DNA from: Niallia circulans NBRC 13626
GTDB taxonomy: Bacteria; Bacillota; Bacilli; Bacillales; Cytobacillaceae
Direction of reading: 5' to 3'
Length of the DNA: 59,318 nucleotides
NCBI RefSeq assembly: GCF_001591585.1
Contig: NZ_BCVE01000027.1
Coordinates: 1 to 59,318 of the forward strand
The position numbers were made by a program, and so were the translations under genes. Position 1 is the stretch's first letter, and each line of letters starts with the position of its first letter. The notes beneath the pieces were generated by a model. That model was given only the letters and a program-made list of their open reading frames with translations, was not told the DNA's origin and did no database searches. This document shows positions 16,696 through 26,398 of this stretch, one piece after another.

Positions 16696-18399
16696 TTAAA
16701 CATTGGCCCAAATTCCAACACTCTTAATTTTCTTATATTCAGGCTGCCAAACTGCATCAACCACAGCCTTTGTTACATCCGTAATCTCGGCTCTTGCAAT
16801 TCCTTCCTCTATAGCCGCTTTTGCGACTTCAACTGCCACATAGATAGATACATCATGTAATTTCTCAATCGAAGGAAGTAACGATGCCCCTGGTTGGTTC
16901 GTTTCGCACATCTCGGCTACCGCTTTGGCGGCTGCGGCAAACATTCCTTTGGAAATAATTTGCGCTTTTGCAACAATAGCTCCAAGCCCTAAACCCGGGA
17001 AGACAAATGCATTATTCGACTGCCCGATTTCATAAGAAACACCATTATATTCTACATCAGCAAACGGACTTCCAGTCGCAATTAGTGCTTTTCCGTCCGT
17101 CCATTTAATTAAGTTTTCCGGCATTGCCTCAGCAAGATTAGTAGGATTGGACATCGGCATAATGATAGGACGTTCTACATGCTTTGCCATTTCTTTCACG
17201 ATTTCTTCCGTAAAAGCACCGGCTTGGCCAGAAGTACCAATTAGGATGGTTGGCTTCACCTTTTTAACTACTTCCATTAAAGAAATGATCCCATCCTCAT
17301 TTCGATTCCATTGCTTGACTTCTTCTGCTCTTCTTACATAAGGCATTTGAAATTTCAAAACATCTGGTGTTTCATCTGTCAGTAATCCTCGATAGTCAAT
17401 CGCCCAGAAACGCTCATATGCTTCTTCTTTAGTAAGTCCTTCCAGAGCCATTGTATCAACCATTTGGTCTGCATTGCCGATTCCTGCAGCCCCTGGGCCA
17501 AAGACAACGATGCGCTGATCTTTCAATGCACCGCCTGTTACTTTTAATGCAGACATAATCGCTGCAAGCGTTACAGCACCTGTTCCTTGAATGTCATCAT
17601 TAAAAGTAAGAATTTTGTCCCCATATTTATCCAAAATATTGCGGGCGTTCACATTGCCAAGATCCTCCCAATGAAGTAGTACTTCTGGGAAAAACTTTCT
17701 TGCGGTATGAATGAATAAATCAATAAATTGATCATAACGTTCTCCACGAACACGGGCAAACTTATTACCAATATAAATAGGGTCATCAATTAAGGACTGA
17801 TTATTCGTACCAACATCTAGTACAACCGGCAGAACTCGGCTAGGATCAATACCAGCAGCAGCTGTATATACCGCTAGTTTTCCTATTGCAATATTAATAC
17901 CACCTACTCCTTGATCTCCAATACCAAGGATACTTTCCGAATCAGTGACAACAATTAAATCTATATCATTTTTGGCTTTTCCTAGATTACGAAACGCCTT
18001 TTCCACCCCTTCCAAATGATCAATGGAAAGATATAATCCTTCTGGACGATGGTAGCTATGAGAGTAAGACTGGATAGCATCACCGACAGTCGGTGTATAA
18101 ACAATCGGCAGCATTTCTGCAAGATGTTCCTTTAAAAGTCGGTAATATAGAACGACATTTCGGTTATATAAGTCATTCAGTAAGCCATTTTTGAAAAGGT
18201 TGGTGGTCCGCATTAAATATTGCTCATAGACTCTATTTACTTGTTCATCAAGCGTAAGTACTTGGGGCGGTAACAGACCGTCTAGACCAAGGTCTTCCCT
18301 TTCCTCTTTTGTAAAAGCTACTCCTTTATTTAAAAAGGGATTAGAGAGAATTTCTTTTCCTTTTAATGTTGTGATAATTACATTATCTGACACAGTCAT
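16696..18399 (-). CDS. NAD-dependent malic enzyme (oxaloacetate-decarboxylating)
   Basis: The 567-residue long-form malic enzyme converts malate to pyruvate and CO2, reducing NAD. Motifs are [10 protein letters not shown] (about 100), the catalytic [12 protein letters not shown] (about 155), metal site [18 protein letters not shown], and the NAD site [17 protein letters not shown]. The length fits B. subtilis MaeA/MalS rather than the short YtsJ form; I cannot say which orthologue. It lies downstream of a permease and a CitA/DcuS-type two-component system on the same strand, which points to dicarboxylate use. AAGGAT precedes the ATG. Confidence 0.94.
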   Translation of the reverse strand: MTVSDNVIITTLKGKEILSNPFLNKGVAFTKEEREDLGLDGLLPPQVLTLDEQVNRVYEQYLMRTTNLFKNGLLNDLYNRNVVLYYRLLKEHLAEMLPIVYTPTVGDAIQSYSHSYHRPEGLYLSIDHLEGVEKAFRNLGKAKNDIDLIVVTDSESILGIGDQGVGGINIAIGKLAVYTAAAGIDPSRVLPVVLDVGTNNQSLIDDPIYIGNKFARVRGERYDQFIDLFIHTARKFFPEVLLHWEDLGNVNARNILDKYGDKILTFNDDIQGTGAVTLAAIMSALKVTGGALKDQRIVVFGPGAAGIGNADQMVDTMALEGLTKEEAYERFWAIDYRGLLTDETPDVLKFQMPYVRRAEEVKQWNRNEDGIISLMEVVKKVKPTILIGTSGQAGAFTEEIVKEMAKHVERPIIMPMSNPTNLAEAMPENLIKWTDGKALIATGSPFADVEYNGVSYEIGQSNNAFVFPGLGLGAIVAKAQIISKGMFAAAAKAVAEMCETNQPGASLLPSIEKLHDVSIYVAVEVAKAAIEEGIARAEITDVTKAVVDAVWQPEYKKIKSVGIWANV

Positions 18400-18548
18400 T
18401 GTGGGTGATCCTTCTTTCTATTTAAAATGATGATCAAAAGATCGCTTTCTTTTGTTCCTATGTTATTACTGTTTGTACTTTCTCACTAGTTTATTTAACT
18501 TAAATTCATTATTTTGTAACTAAATAATGCAGTACTCCTTTTTACCTG

Positions 18549-19517
18549 TCATGCTGCACTCGCCATCGATTTTTTAGTCTTCTTTCTTTGCGACCTTTTA
18601 AATACATAGCTAACAATAATCGGACAGATAATGGCAGATACAACACATGCTGCTGCAACTTGAGCAGTAGCTGCTGGGGCTATAGAAGATAAGGTCGGAT
18701 CTGCGGCTGCAACCACAGCTGGTGTAGCGACAGCATTCCCAGCAGTAGAGCCTGTTGCTAAGCCAACAATTGGATTTTCTTTAAATAATTTCAAAAGAAG
18801 ATAAGCTCCAATTCCTGTAAATGCGGCTATTAATCCTAGTAATAATCCAGGTCCTCCTGCTTCTACAATGGTTCTAAGATCCATTCCTGCTCCTAATGGG
18901 AAAGAAAAGAATGGAATTAATAATAATTTACTGCTACCAAGAAACTTTCTCATGTCCGGATCAATATTTCCCAAAATCATTCCAATCAAAATTGGGATTA
19001 AGACACCTACAAGTGCCTGGAAAGGAATGGCTGCAAGTCCGGATGCTCCTAGTGCAACTAGCGTGAAAAATGGTCCGTCTTTTAAAGAAAATAATGCATA
19101 TGCTCCTACATCTGTTTCATCACCATAGGAAGAAGCAAGCGATGCATATAATCCTCCATTCGCATTTAATAGGGCTGCAAGAATTGCCAATGGTGATAAC
19201 CCTAATATTCCAGCAGGTCCAAAAAACATGGCGACTGCAATCCCTATCCCTGCCCCTACTATAAATTTACCTGTTAGTAAGATGGCACCCTTTTTGATTG
19301 CCTTTGGGGCAAGTTTGAAATTAATTTGTGAACCAATCAGAAACATAAATAAAGCAAGAATGGTGGATGATGCTTCCTTGCTGAATAAAGCTGTTGTAAA
19401 ATGGCCAATTTCTAAAAATTGCGGAAAAAATGTGTTAGTTAATACCCCTAAAAATAACGGTACAACCATCATACCACCTGGAATTTTATCAAGTGTCTTC
19501 TTAATTGGAATATGCAT
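18549..19517 (-). CDS. KdgT-family permease, substrate probably an organic acid
   Basis: A 322-residue membrane protein with about ten helices that matches the 2-keto-3-deoxygluconate permease family (MHIPIKKTLDKIPGGMM; SLKDGPFFTLVALG; GSTAGNAVATPA). The start is set at the ATG preceded by TAGGAGG eight bases away; the longer 349-residue reading lacks a site. No ketodeoxygluconate kinase or aldolase lies near. Instead it sits between malic enzyme and a citrate/malate-type two-component system, so a C4-dicarboxylate or related acid is a more economical guess. Confidence 0.85.
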   Translation of the reverse strand: MHIPIKKTLDKIPGGMMVVPLFLGVLTNTFFPQFLEIGHFTTALFSKEASSTILALFMFLIGSQINFKLAPKAIKKGAILLTGKFIVGAGIGIAVAMFFGPAGILGLSPLAILAALLNANGGLYASLASSYGDETDVGAYALFSLKDGPFFTLVALGASGLAAIPFQALVGVLIPILIGMILGNIDPDMRKFLGSSKLLLIPFFSFPLGAGMDLRTIVEAGGPGLLLGLIAAFTGIGAYLLLKLFKENPIVGLATGSTAGNAVATPAVVAAADPTLSSIAPAATAQVAAACVVSAIICPIIVSYVFKRSQRKKTKKSMASAA

Positions 19518-19634
19518 TTTAATCCTCCTAACAAAGTTTTTACTCCCTATCGACTTCATTTGAGCCTTTATCAATACGTTTGAGATTGTTATGCTCAAAC
19601 TGCTTTTGTTTTTTACAAGTTCATCTTACTCCCC

Positions 19635-19662
19635 TGTTAAACGCTTTCATAGTTTATGAAAG
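19635..19662 (-). promoter_or_regulatory. cre-like site overlapping an inverted repeat upstream of the permease
   Basis: The minus strand reads TGAAAGCGTTTAACA (19635-19649), close to the CcpA cre consensus but one base long in the right arm. It overlaps a perfect 8-bp inverted repeat CTTTCATA-N3-TATGAAAG (19644-19662), a possible response-regulator operator. A second inverted repeat, GTTTGAG-N9-CTCAAAC, lies at 19578-19600. The position between the regulator terminator and the permease start fits control of permease and malic enzyme. Confidence 0.45.
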
Positions 19663-19691
19663 TTTAATAATTCTTTTTGTAAATAAAAAAA

Positions 19692-19715
19692 GTAAGCAGC
19701 CTTCATACTGCTTAC
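19692..19715 (-). terminator. Terminator of the two-component system
   Basis: GTAAGCAG / CTGCTTAC 8-bp stem with an 8-base loop, followed on the minus strand by a run of seven T. It overlaps the response-regulator stop codon. Confidence 0.8.
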
Positions 19716-20419
19716 AAAAAGTTTTTTATTCTGTGTTCTTTTAATCGATTATATTCATGTTGATAAACAGGTCTTCCAATCGTTCCATAGATTACCTTAA
19801 CTTCCAGTATTCCTAAATCTTTTAAGAAATTTAAATACTTTCTAGCAGATACTCTTGATATACCTACTAAGTTCGCAGCATCATCGGTCGAAAAGGGTTC
19901 CTCTTTTAATTTTTGAACTGCTTCCCATACTTGTTTTAACGTATCCTTTGTTAATCCCTTCGGCAATTCTTCCACTGTCACAGTTTCTTCTCGATGCAAA
20001 AGAAGCGCATCCAACTCTTGTTGACTAATGGAAGCTTGCTTATTGGTAATCCTAGTTTGTTCTAGATAAGTTGTCAGTGCTGTGTTAAATCTTTCAAACT
20101 CAAATGGCTTTATTAAATAATCGACTACACCATGTCTTAAAGCCTTCTTAATGCGCTCAAGATCAGAAGCAGCTGAAATCACGATAACATCAATAGCAAG
20201 ATCATTTTTTCGTAGATAAGCTAATAGCTCCAGTCCAATCTTACCAGGCATAAAAATATCTAAAAGGATAAGCTCTATTTTTTCTTTTTTTAATAAAGAA
20301 ATCGCATCATCTACTGAATTGGCGGTTGCAGTTAAATGAAACCCATTGATTTGAGAAAGGTATCGTTTATTAATTTCTGCTACCATCGGATCATCTTCCA
20401 CAATCATCACATTAATCAT
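19712..20419 (-). CDS. Response regulator, CitT/DcuR/MalR family
   Basis: A 235-residue regulator. The receiver domain (1-120) has acidic pocket VEDDP, phospho-acceptor Asp in LLDIFMPG (about 54-61), and Lys in DYLIKPF (about 103-109). The C-terminal part carries a winged-helix DNA-binding region (FSTDDAANLVGISRVSARKYL). The start is placed at MINVMIVED, where AGAGGA lies eight bases upstream inside the kinase gene's end. It pairs with the adjacent kinase and probably activates the permease and malic enzyme genes. Confidence 0.9.
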   Translation of the reverse strand: MINVMIVEDDPMVAEINKRYLSQINGFHLTATANSVDDAISLLKKEKIELILLDIFMPGKIGLELLAYLRKNDLAIDVIVISAASDLERIKKALRHGVVDYLIKPFEFERFNTALTTYLEQTRITNKQASISQQELDALLLHREETVTVEELPKGLTKDTLKQVWEAVQKLKEEPFSTDDAANLVGISRVSARKYLNFLKDLGILEVKVIYGTIGRPVYQHEYNRLKEHRIKNFL

Positions 20420-20420
20420 T

Positions 20421-22016
20421 TTATTCATCCTCTGCTTTATATGGTATATATACGGCAAAAGTGGTGCCCTTTCCAGGCTTGGACGAAATAATAAGTTCCC
20501 CCTCTAGCCTTTCAATCGCCATTGCCAATAAATACAATCCAAATCCCCGATTATTTCCTTTAGTAGAGAAGCCTTTATCTAGCACTTTATTTTGAAGGGC
20601 ATTCGTCATTCCTATTCCAGTATCTTTCACTTCGATGGTTAAAATTTCTTCTGCATAATCCAAGGTAAGATCTACCTTTTTGTTTATGCTGTCTACCATT
20701 GCCTCTATTGCATTATCAAAGATATTTCCGATAATCGTAATTAGTTCATTTGTAATCTCCGGGTCTGCTGGTTTTGGAAGGATATTTTCACAAGCAAAGG
20801 AAAGGGAAACGCCTGATTCTCTAGCAAAACTTAGCTTACCAATCAAAAACCCAGCAAGTACAGGATCTTGAACCTTCTTCGTAACAAAGCCTACCTCTGT
20901 TTCCCGGTGATTAACCGTTTCACTTACATAATTAGCAAGGGTTTCATATTGTTCCGTACGAACTAAACCAAGGATAACATGGAGTTTATTCATAAACTCA
21001 TGCGCCTGAGCACGGAGCGCATCCGCATAATTGCGCACCCCTGTCAGCTGCTCAGCTAATTGCTGAACCTCTGTTTTATCACGGAATGTGGCAATAGCCC
21101 CAACTACTTGATTTTCTACCACTACAGGAACTCTATTTACCAAAATGGTTACCCCATGCAAGTTCTGCTCTTGATCCAAATCCATTTCACCGGATTTTAT
21201 AATGCGTGTTAACCGAGTTTCTGGTAAATAATCTTCAATGTTCCTTCCAATAGCATCCTCCCCAATGCCCGCTTTTTGAAAAAGCTTACTAGCTGCCTTG
21301 TTCACAAGCGTGATTTTTCCCTCTTGATCAATGGCTATAATGCCTTCACGCACAGACTGCAGCATCGAGCTTCGTTCTTCCAGAAGCTTGGCAATAGCAA
21401 AGGGTTCGAGCCCTAACAGAATTTTTTTGAAATATCTCGCCAGCACTACAGCCCCAATTATGCCAATGAGAATTCCTATTAATGTCCCTATTCCAATCCC
21501 CATCCGTCCTTTGTGGACAGCTTCTGTTACACTCTTTAAAGAAATTCCTACTGCCACTGCACCAATTTGCTCTTCCTCAGCGTTTTTTATTGGCGTAAAT
21601 GCCCGCATCGATTTTCCAAGCGTTCCTTTGGAAATAGAAACATATTCCTTTCCATTAAGTACTGGTCCTTCATCCCCTCCACTGAAATGCTTTCCAACTT
21701 TACTAGATTCCGGATGGGATAGACGGTTTCCGTTCATATCCATCACCACAACAAAGTTCACATTCGTTTGTGCTTTAATTTTATTGGCAAACACCTGTAC
21801 ATCTTCTGTATTTTCTCTGCCTTCAAGAACTTCTATTACTTGCGGAGTTATCGCCATCATCCTCGCAACATTCAGTGCCTTCTCTTTCTGTGTTTCTTCC
21901 ACGCTGGAGGTAATACTATTACTGATAATCAAATCCGTAATGCCAAGAGACAATGCAACAACTATACATACAAAAATAATAATGCTAGCTTGTAAACTGA
22001 ATTTGCCTTTTTTCAT
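20421..22016 (-). CDS. Sensor histidine kinase, CitA/DcuS/MalK family
   Basis: A 531-residue membrane kinase. TM1 is at about 10-32, an extracytoplasmic sensor domain at about 35-170, TM2 at about 178-200, a cytoplasmic PAS domain at about 215-320, phospho-His in RAQAHEFMNKLH (about 335-346), N-box NIFDNAIEAM, and G-boxes DTGIGM and GNNRGFGLYL. The architecture is that of citrate/C4-dicarboxylate sensors. The start is placed at the ATG following GGAGGAG rather than at a TTG inside that site. The response-regulator gene follows within two bases. Confidence 0.92.
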   Translation of the reverse strand: MKKGKFSLQASIIIFVCIVVALSLGITDLIISNSITSSVEETQKEKALNVARMMAITPQVIEVLEGRENTEDVQVFANKIKAQTNVNFVVVMDMNGNRLSHPESSKVGKHFSGGDEGPVLNGKEYVSISKGTLGKSMRAFTPIKNAEEEQIGAVAVGISLKSVTEAVHKGRMGIGIGTLIGILIGIIGAVVLARYFKKILLGLEPFAIAKLLEERSSMLQSVREGIIAIDQEGKITLVNKAASKLFQKAGIGEDAIGRNIEDYLPETRLTRIIKSGEMDLDQEQNLHGVTILVNRVPVVVENQVVGAIATFRDKTEVQQLAEQLTGVRNYADALRAQAHEFMNKLHVILGLVRTEQYETLANYVSETVNHRETEVGFVTKKVQDPVLAGFLIGKLSFARESGVSLSFACENILPKPADPEITNELITIIGNIFDNAIEAMVDSINKKVDLTLDYAEEILTIEVKDTGIGMTNALQNKVLDKGFSTKGNNRGFGLYLLAMAIERLEGELIISSKPGKGTTFAVYIPYKAEDE

Positions 22017-22268
22017 ATTCTCCTCCAAAGTGTTATAGGGTTAATTGTTTTAGTCATACGTAAATAAAAAACTGCTGCGCTCAAAAAGGGATAGAAGCAG
22101 ACTCCATTCTCTATCATAAAGGCTATCATTTAATAAAAGAGTTTCTATCTGTTGATATATATGGCCATGAAAACTAAAAAACCTTCCCCTGTTAAGAGAA
22201 AGTTTTTTTAATTTATTATATACTTAAATAAGCTATGGGGCCTTTTTGTAATTAAAAAAAGTCCTTCC

Positions 22269-23918
22269 TTACAACAAAGAAATGCTGTCATAGGTTGGTT
22301 TTGTTTTCATAAAAAATGATAAGTGTTCTTTTAAAAATGCCACATAACGGTCAATCTCTTCTACTGTAGAGTATGGCGAAATAGTGAAAAATTTATGCGC
22401 ATATACAGGGATTTGCTTGTTTGAATTTGCTGCTTTTACTAGGCACTGCTTTTTTGTATTTCCAAAGAAGATCGTATCTCTTTCAGCACCGATTATTTCT
22501 GCAAACGCATCATTAAATTGATTAATTTCAATCATTTCCTCAGCAGTTAAAAGACCGTTCCTTTCTTCTATCCATTTTGGCTCTTCTGGATAAAAACGGA
22601 AAGTGGTAATCGGTGAAACCTCATTCGTAATGGCAGCATTCGGGATTTCTTTTGTCAGCGTCTCTCTAAATTTACTATTCACACGAATATAGTTAGCTAG
22701 CAGCTTTTGATAGCCCTCCACACCAAATGCTAATAACGATGCATAAATTGCTAACGCACTTCCCATTCTCGAACATTCTAATGTATAGCCTGTATGATAG
22801 CTGCCGTAACCACGATTGCCAACATAAGGAGTTTCCTCTTCGTCTAAATCAACATACTTAAGACTCTCTCTGTTTTTAACCAAAAATAAACTCGTAATAT
22901 ACGGTGTTTGTCCTAGCTTATGGAAATCAAATACCATACTATCAGCAAGTTTGATTTGTGTAAACTTCTGTTGATAGGATTGCAAAACTTCCTTAACATC
23001 TTCTGCCAATTGAAGAGGATTTCTCTCAAAATCATAATTATTAAAAAAGGTATACATTCCTCCCATCGCTGAGTCTGCATGAATATAGAGCGGGCTTAAA
23101 CAATGTCTGCGTTCTAACTCCTCCGCAAGCTGCTTAATTCCCTTTATGTCATCGATTCCAAAGGTATCTGTTGTACCCATTGTTGCCAGAATATAAAGAG
23201 GCACCCCACCTTTTGCAATAACCTGTTCTATTTTCTCCTTTAAATCTTCAAGATTCATAGAATGATCTTGGTTCACCTTGACTCGAACCATATTTTCTAC
23301 CCCAATTCCGGCAGCTTCTACCGATTTATATAAGCTGTAGTGAGATAGCTCCGAACAGAAGCAATAAAGATTTTTCGGAATGCCCATTAGGTTAGAGGAA
23401 GGAGCATAACGAGCAATAGCGAGGCGTAAAGAATTGAAAACAGCCCCTTGTCCTCCCCATGTTGTATAGCCCGCACTTAAATTTTCGTCATATCCGATTA
23501 ATTTAGAAAGCATACTTGTGATTTCCACCTCAGCTGTAGCTGCGGCTGGACCTTCTACATCCCAAAGGTTATTGCCATTTACAAGCACCATGACTAAATT
23601 ACCTATGATACTAGCAATATTCGGCAAAGGTGCTGCATTTGCCACATAATTACGATTGACATAGCGATGACCTTCTACCAATTTTAGAAGCTCCTTGATT
23701 ACTTCATTGATCGACACACCTGCTTGAGGAACATTCGCATTTTGAATCACACGATTATAATAATCCTCTGTGTACTCTGGCATTTCTCCAAGTGTTAATT
23801 TGTCAGGATCCTTTAATTCATCTATTTTTGTTAAAATTGTCTTAAAGTAGGACAGCAATTCCTCTCGTTGAAAGTCATTTCCGTCCATACTAGGAAACAA
23901 TTCTTGTATTTCCTTCAT
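22269..23918 (-). CDS. PLP-dependent amino acid decarboxylase (group II)
   Basis: A 549-residue pyridoxal-phosphate enzyme of the glutamate/tyrosine/aromatic decarboxylase group. The PLP-binding aspartate is in YIHADSAMGG and the Schiff-base lysine in DFHKLGQTPY; GYTTWGGQGAVFN provides phosphate contacts. Substrate is not predictable by eye. The start is fixed by AGGAGG before MKEIQE, shortening the reading by 43 residues. The upstream region carries a GEMM-I riboswitch aptamer, and a transporter-like relic lies between them. A second-messenger-controlled decarboxylase is unusual. Confidence 0.87.
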   Translation of the reverse strand: MKEIQELFPSMDGNDFQREELLSYFKTILTKIDELKDPDKLTLGEMPEYTEDYYNRVIQNANVPQAGVSINEVIKELLKLVEGHRYVNRNYVANAAPLPNIASIIGNLVMVLVNGNNLWDVEGPAAATAEVEITSMLSKLIGYDENLSAGYTTWGGQGAVFNSLRLAIARYAPSSNLMGIPKNLYCFCSELSHYSLYKSVEAAGIGVENMVRVKVNQDHSMNLEDLKEKIEQVIAKGGVPLYILATMGTTDTFGIDDIKGIKQLAEELERRHCLSPLYIHADSAMGGMYTFFNNYDFERNPLQLAEDVKEVLQSYQQKFTQIKLADSMVFDFHKLGQTPYITSLFLVKNRESLKYVDLDEEETPYVGNRGYGSYHTGYTLECSRMGSALAIYASLLAFGVEGYQKLLANYIRVNSKFRETLTKEIPNAAITNEVSPITTFRFYPEEPKWIEERNGLLTAEEMIEINQFNDAFAEIIGAERDTIFFGNTKKQCLVKAANSNKQIPVYAHKFFTISPYSTVEEIDRYVAFLKEHLSFFMKTKPTYDSISLL

Positions 23919-23962
23919 TATTTGACCTCCTGAATGCTTCTTATTATTTAACAAAGTAATAA

Positions 23963-24127
23963 TCAACCTGATAGGCCTGCTGCGTCTAAGATAACGATAA
24001 TTAGGACAATAGGAACAATGTATTTCAACAGGACGTAAAAAATACATATTCTTACCCTGCCAATCCTATTTTTGCTCTCCATTGCTCTTGTTGTGACATA
24101 ATTACTCCCTTTCCACTTTTGCAGCAT
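23963..24127 (-). CDS. Short ORF resembling the C-terminus of an NSS-family transporter
   Basis: A 54-codon reading with GGGAG three bases before its ATG. The tail (VLLKYIVPIVLIIVILDAAG) is a single hydrophobic helix much like the last helix of sodium:neurotransmitter-symporter-family transporters. It lies between the riboswitch and the decarboxylase. It may be the remnant of an amino acid transporter once cotranscribed with the decarboxylase, or a genuine small membrane protein. A competing 15-codon frame with GGGAG starts at about 24099. The protein call is tentative. Confidence 0.35.
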   Translation of the reverse strand: MLQKWKGSNYVTTRAMESKNRIGRVRICIFYVLLKYIVPIVLIIVILDAAGLSG

Positions 24128-24230
24128 ATACTCCCTTCTGCTAGAGACAAAAGTCCAAATAAAAAAGTCCACACGAAAGAGGACATAAAAAAGCAATATA
24201 TTGCTTATTAGCAAATATCCAGCCTTTTTT

Positions 24231-24293
24231 GGCAACCCGGCTGCCATGGAAATTGGCCCGCAGCTTTGCGTCCTCATGTTTCAATGAGTTTGC
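24231..24293 (-). ncRNA. Class-I cyclic di-GMP (GEMM-I) riboswitch aptamer, copy 1
   Basis: Read on the minus strand, the core shows every GEMM-I landmark: GCAAAC, a P2 hairpin with a GAAA tetraloop (CTCATTGAAACATGAG), GGACGCAAAGC, and the closing CGGGTTGCC. A hairpin candidate with trailing T run (about 24180-24225) follows, so control by termination is likely. A TG-extended TATATT lies upstream near 24306-24316. The regulated gene is the decarboxylase, about 310 bases downstream. The base just before GCAAAC is A (see findings on ligand choice). Confidence 0.88.
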
Positions 24294-24350
24294 TATTTTC
24301 AAAGGAATATAACAAAATACTGTTATTTACGTTAAAAGTGGAATGAAAGT

Positions 24351-24393
24351 AAAAGCTTCTCACAAGTTTGATTACCGATGAGAAGCTTTTTTT
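24351..24393. terminator. Terminator of the STAS/GNAT/MCP operon
   Basis: AAAAGCTTCTC / GAGAAGCTTTT 11-bp perfect stem with an 18-base loop, just past the MCP stop codon and before the decarboxylase promoter region. T runs lie on both sides. Confidence 0.8.
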
Positions 24394-24398
24394 CTAGC

Positions 24399-25586
24399 TT
24401 AAACCGCTACACTAACATCACCTTCAGCATGTGGGTTTTGTGCTGATTCTTGATTCCACGTAGATAATAGTTTATCCACATCATTTTTCAATTCTAAAAG
24501 ATTTTCGGCTTCTTGTACTAAATTTTGAATTGTTTGTAATTCATCATCGCTGATTTCGATTAATTCCTCAAACATTTCAACCGATTCCCGTGAGATAGAA
24601 GCTATCTGTACAATTGTTGCCATGATTTGTTGAGAAGCTGACGATAATTCTTCTGTACTTGCAGAAGAATTTTCATTATTTTCCGCAATAACCTTTGTCG
24701 TAGACAAAATCTGTTCAAACATTGTTCCAACCTCTAGAATGTTCGTATTTGTCTCTTTGAATTCTTCTGTGCCCTGCTGCATTGATTTGACAACTATATT
24801 CGTTTCTTCTTGAATATTTTTCACAATATTGGATACTTCTGAAGAGGACTGACGGGACTGTTCAGCCAATTTTCGTACTTCGTCTGCTACAACAGCGAAT
24901 CCCTTACCGTGTTCACCAGCCCGAGCTGCTTCTATTGCTGCGTTCAATGCCAATAGATTAATTTGTTCAGAAATCCCTGTAATTACTTTTACGATTGTAC
25001 CAATTTCTTTAGACTTTTCACCAAGATTATTTATCGCATGAAAAGTCGTATTGATTGTTTGGTTAAATTGCTTCATTTTCACTAAAGAGTCCTTTAACTT
25101 TTCGTCTCCCTCTTGCGTTAATTCTAACGTAGTATTGGACTGTTCAGAAATTTGATTGGATCTTATGGACAAATCTTCAATCGCCTGAGCCATTTCCTCC
25201 ATTGAAAGGGCGCTTTCCTCTGTAGCGACTAATTGTTTCTGCAAACCTCTGCCAACCTCATCAATTGCAGCTCTTACAATGTCCGCCTTTTCCATCGCGT
25301 ATTCACCGATCTCCGTTAAACTTTCTCCCTTTTTATGTACGTTTTTGGAAAAAGAAAAGAACTTTCCCCTCACATGCTCTAAAAATTCAATTACTTGATT
25401 AAAGGTAGCATGATAAGAACTTGCTCCTTCTACTTTGCTGCTCATATTACCTGCCGCTATTTCTTTCATCCCGTTCATTATTTCTTTATTAATATGAGGA
25501 TGGTTTTTCAATGTAAAATATCGATAAGCAAAATACACGGTGGTAACCAATAAGATAACAATAATACCTAGCAATATAGCCTCCAT
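24399..25586 (-). CDS. Methyl-accepting chemotaxis-like signalling protein without sensor domain
   Basis: A 395-residue protein with one N-terminal membrane helix (about 4-24) and no extracytoplasmic domain. A short linker leads into a long coiled coil and the MCP signalling tip ([20 protein letters not shown], then [18 protein letters not shown], about 205-245). It should bind CheA/CheW-type partners or act as a stand-alone coiled-coil signaller. It is the last gene of a riboswitch-controlled cassette. The missing ligand domain suggests it senses an intracellular state or a partner such as the two upstream proteins. Confidence 0.9.
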   Translation of the reverse strand: MEAILLGIIVILLVTTVYFAYRYFTLKNHPHINKEIMNGMKEIAAGNMSSKVEGASSYHATFNQVIEFLEHVRGKFFSFSKNVHKKGESLTEIGEYAMEKADIVRAAIDEVGRGLQKQLVATEESALSMEEMAQAIEDLSIRSNQISEQSNTTLELTQEGDEKLKDSLVKMKQFNQTINTTFHAINNLGEKSKEIGTIVKVITGISEQINLLALNAAIEAARAGEHGKGFAVVADEVRKLAEQSRQSSSEVSNIVKNIQEETNIVVKSMQQGTEEFKETNTNILEVGTMFEQILSTTKVIAENNENSSASTEELSSASQQIMATIVQIASISRESVEMFEELIEISDDELQTIQNLVQEAENLLELKNDVDKLLSTWNQESAQNPHAEGDVSVAV

Positions 25587-25632
25587 AATAAATAACTCTC
25601 CTATTTATATATTTGTTTAGACATTTGAAATT

Positions 25633-26343
25633 TTAAAGTTCTTTCATAATGATATATGTGCCGTCTGCGATTGTTGCAGGAATATCTTTTAATCTACTAT
25701 TTTCTTGATATCTATGAACAATATAATTTCCTTTAACATCTTTATATTTTTTCATATTGTGATATTTTTCCATTACACGTATAGACTTAGGATTAGTTGC
25801 TTCTCCAACAACAGCCTTTAATCCCTGTTCAGATGCTTTCGTTATTAATTTATTTCCTAATTGCTTAATAATTTCGTGACGCTCGTGTTCAGCAGTTACT
25901 CCTAACATAAATAAATGAAGTATCTCGCCATCCTGCAGTTCTTTTCCAGTACGCTGCTTATAATCTTCCATAAAGCGTTTATCTACATCTTCAAGAACAT
26001 GTAGAATAACATTCATATCTAAAAAGGTGCCTTCAAATACATCTTCCCCAATAATCTCTGGCGCATTAGTATCTCCAGCAAGAACACCAACAACCTTTTG
26101 ATTATTATCTATAGCGACTGCACAATATCCCTGCTCCACAGTAGCATCTATATAATCTTTCGTGAACTGATAGAAATCATCATAGCCTATATTTAATTGA
26201 CCAACCATTGGCTCTTGAACCCATTTCCCAGCTATATCTACTCCAATAAATGAGCTTGCAAGACAGTCAGCAGCCTTTTCGATTAGATCCGTTTGTTCCT
26301 TTGTTATAATTTCATATTTATACGACATTTCTACCTTTTTCAC
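25633..26343 (-). CDS. GNAT-fold acyltransferase
   Basis: A protein of about 236 residues with a GNAT core: a beta strand CAVAIDNNQKVVGVLAGD, a helix-rich insert (about 100-150), then LHLFMLGVTAEHERHEIIKQLGNK, where the pyrophosphate loop expected in acetyl-CoA enzymes is poorly conserved, and ATNPKSIRVMEKYH near the end. The start is probably the GTG with GGGGAG seven bases upstream; an ATG 12 bases later is the alternative. The substrate is unknown. It sits between the STAS-like gene and the MCP-like gene with small gaps, downstream of a GEMM-I riboswitch. Confidence 0.7.
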   Translation of the reverse strand: MKKVEMSYKYEIITKEQTDLIEKAADCLASSFIGVDIAGKWVQEPMVGQLNIGYDDFYQFTKDYIDATVEQGYCAVAIDNNQKVVGVLAGDTNAPEIIGEDVFEGTFLDMNVILHVLEDVDKRFMEDYKQRTGKELQDGEILHLFMLGVTAEHERHEIIKQLGNKLITKASEQGLKAVVGEATNPKSIRVMEKYHNMKKYKDVKGNYIVHRYQENSRLKDIPATIADGTYIIMKEL

Positions 26344-26398
26344 TTCATAACTCCCCTTCAAATCCGATTAAAAACAGCTTTCTATTTACAACCTGGCA

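Noticed and set aside
21331-22038. 235-codon plus-strand frame opposite the sensor kinase
   Set aside because: Shadow of the kinase gene; no family resemblance or translation signals.
24128-24277. Upstream extension of the short transporter-like frame
   Set aside because: This part coincides with the riboswitch aptamer and expression platform, so only the downstream ATG was considered.
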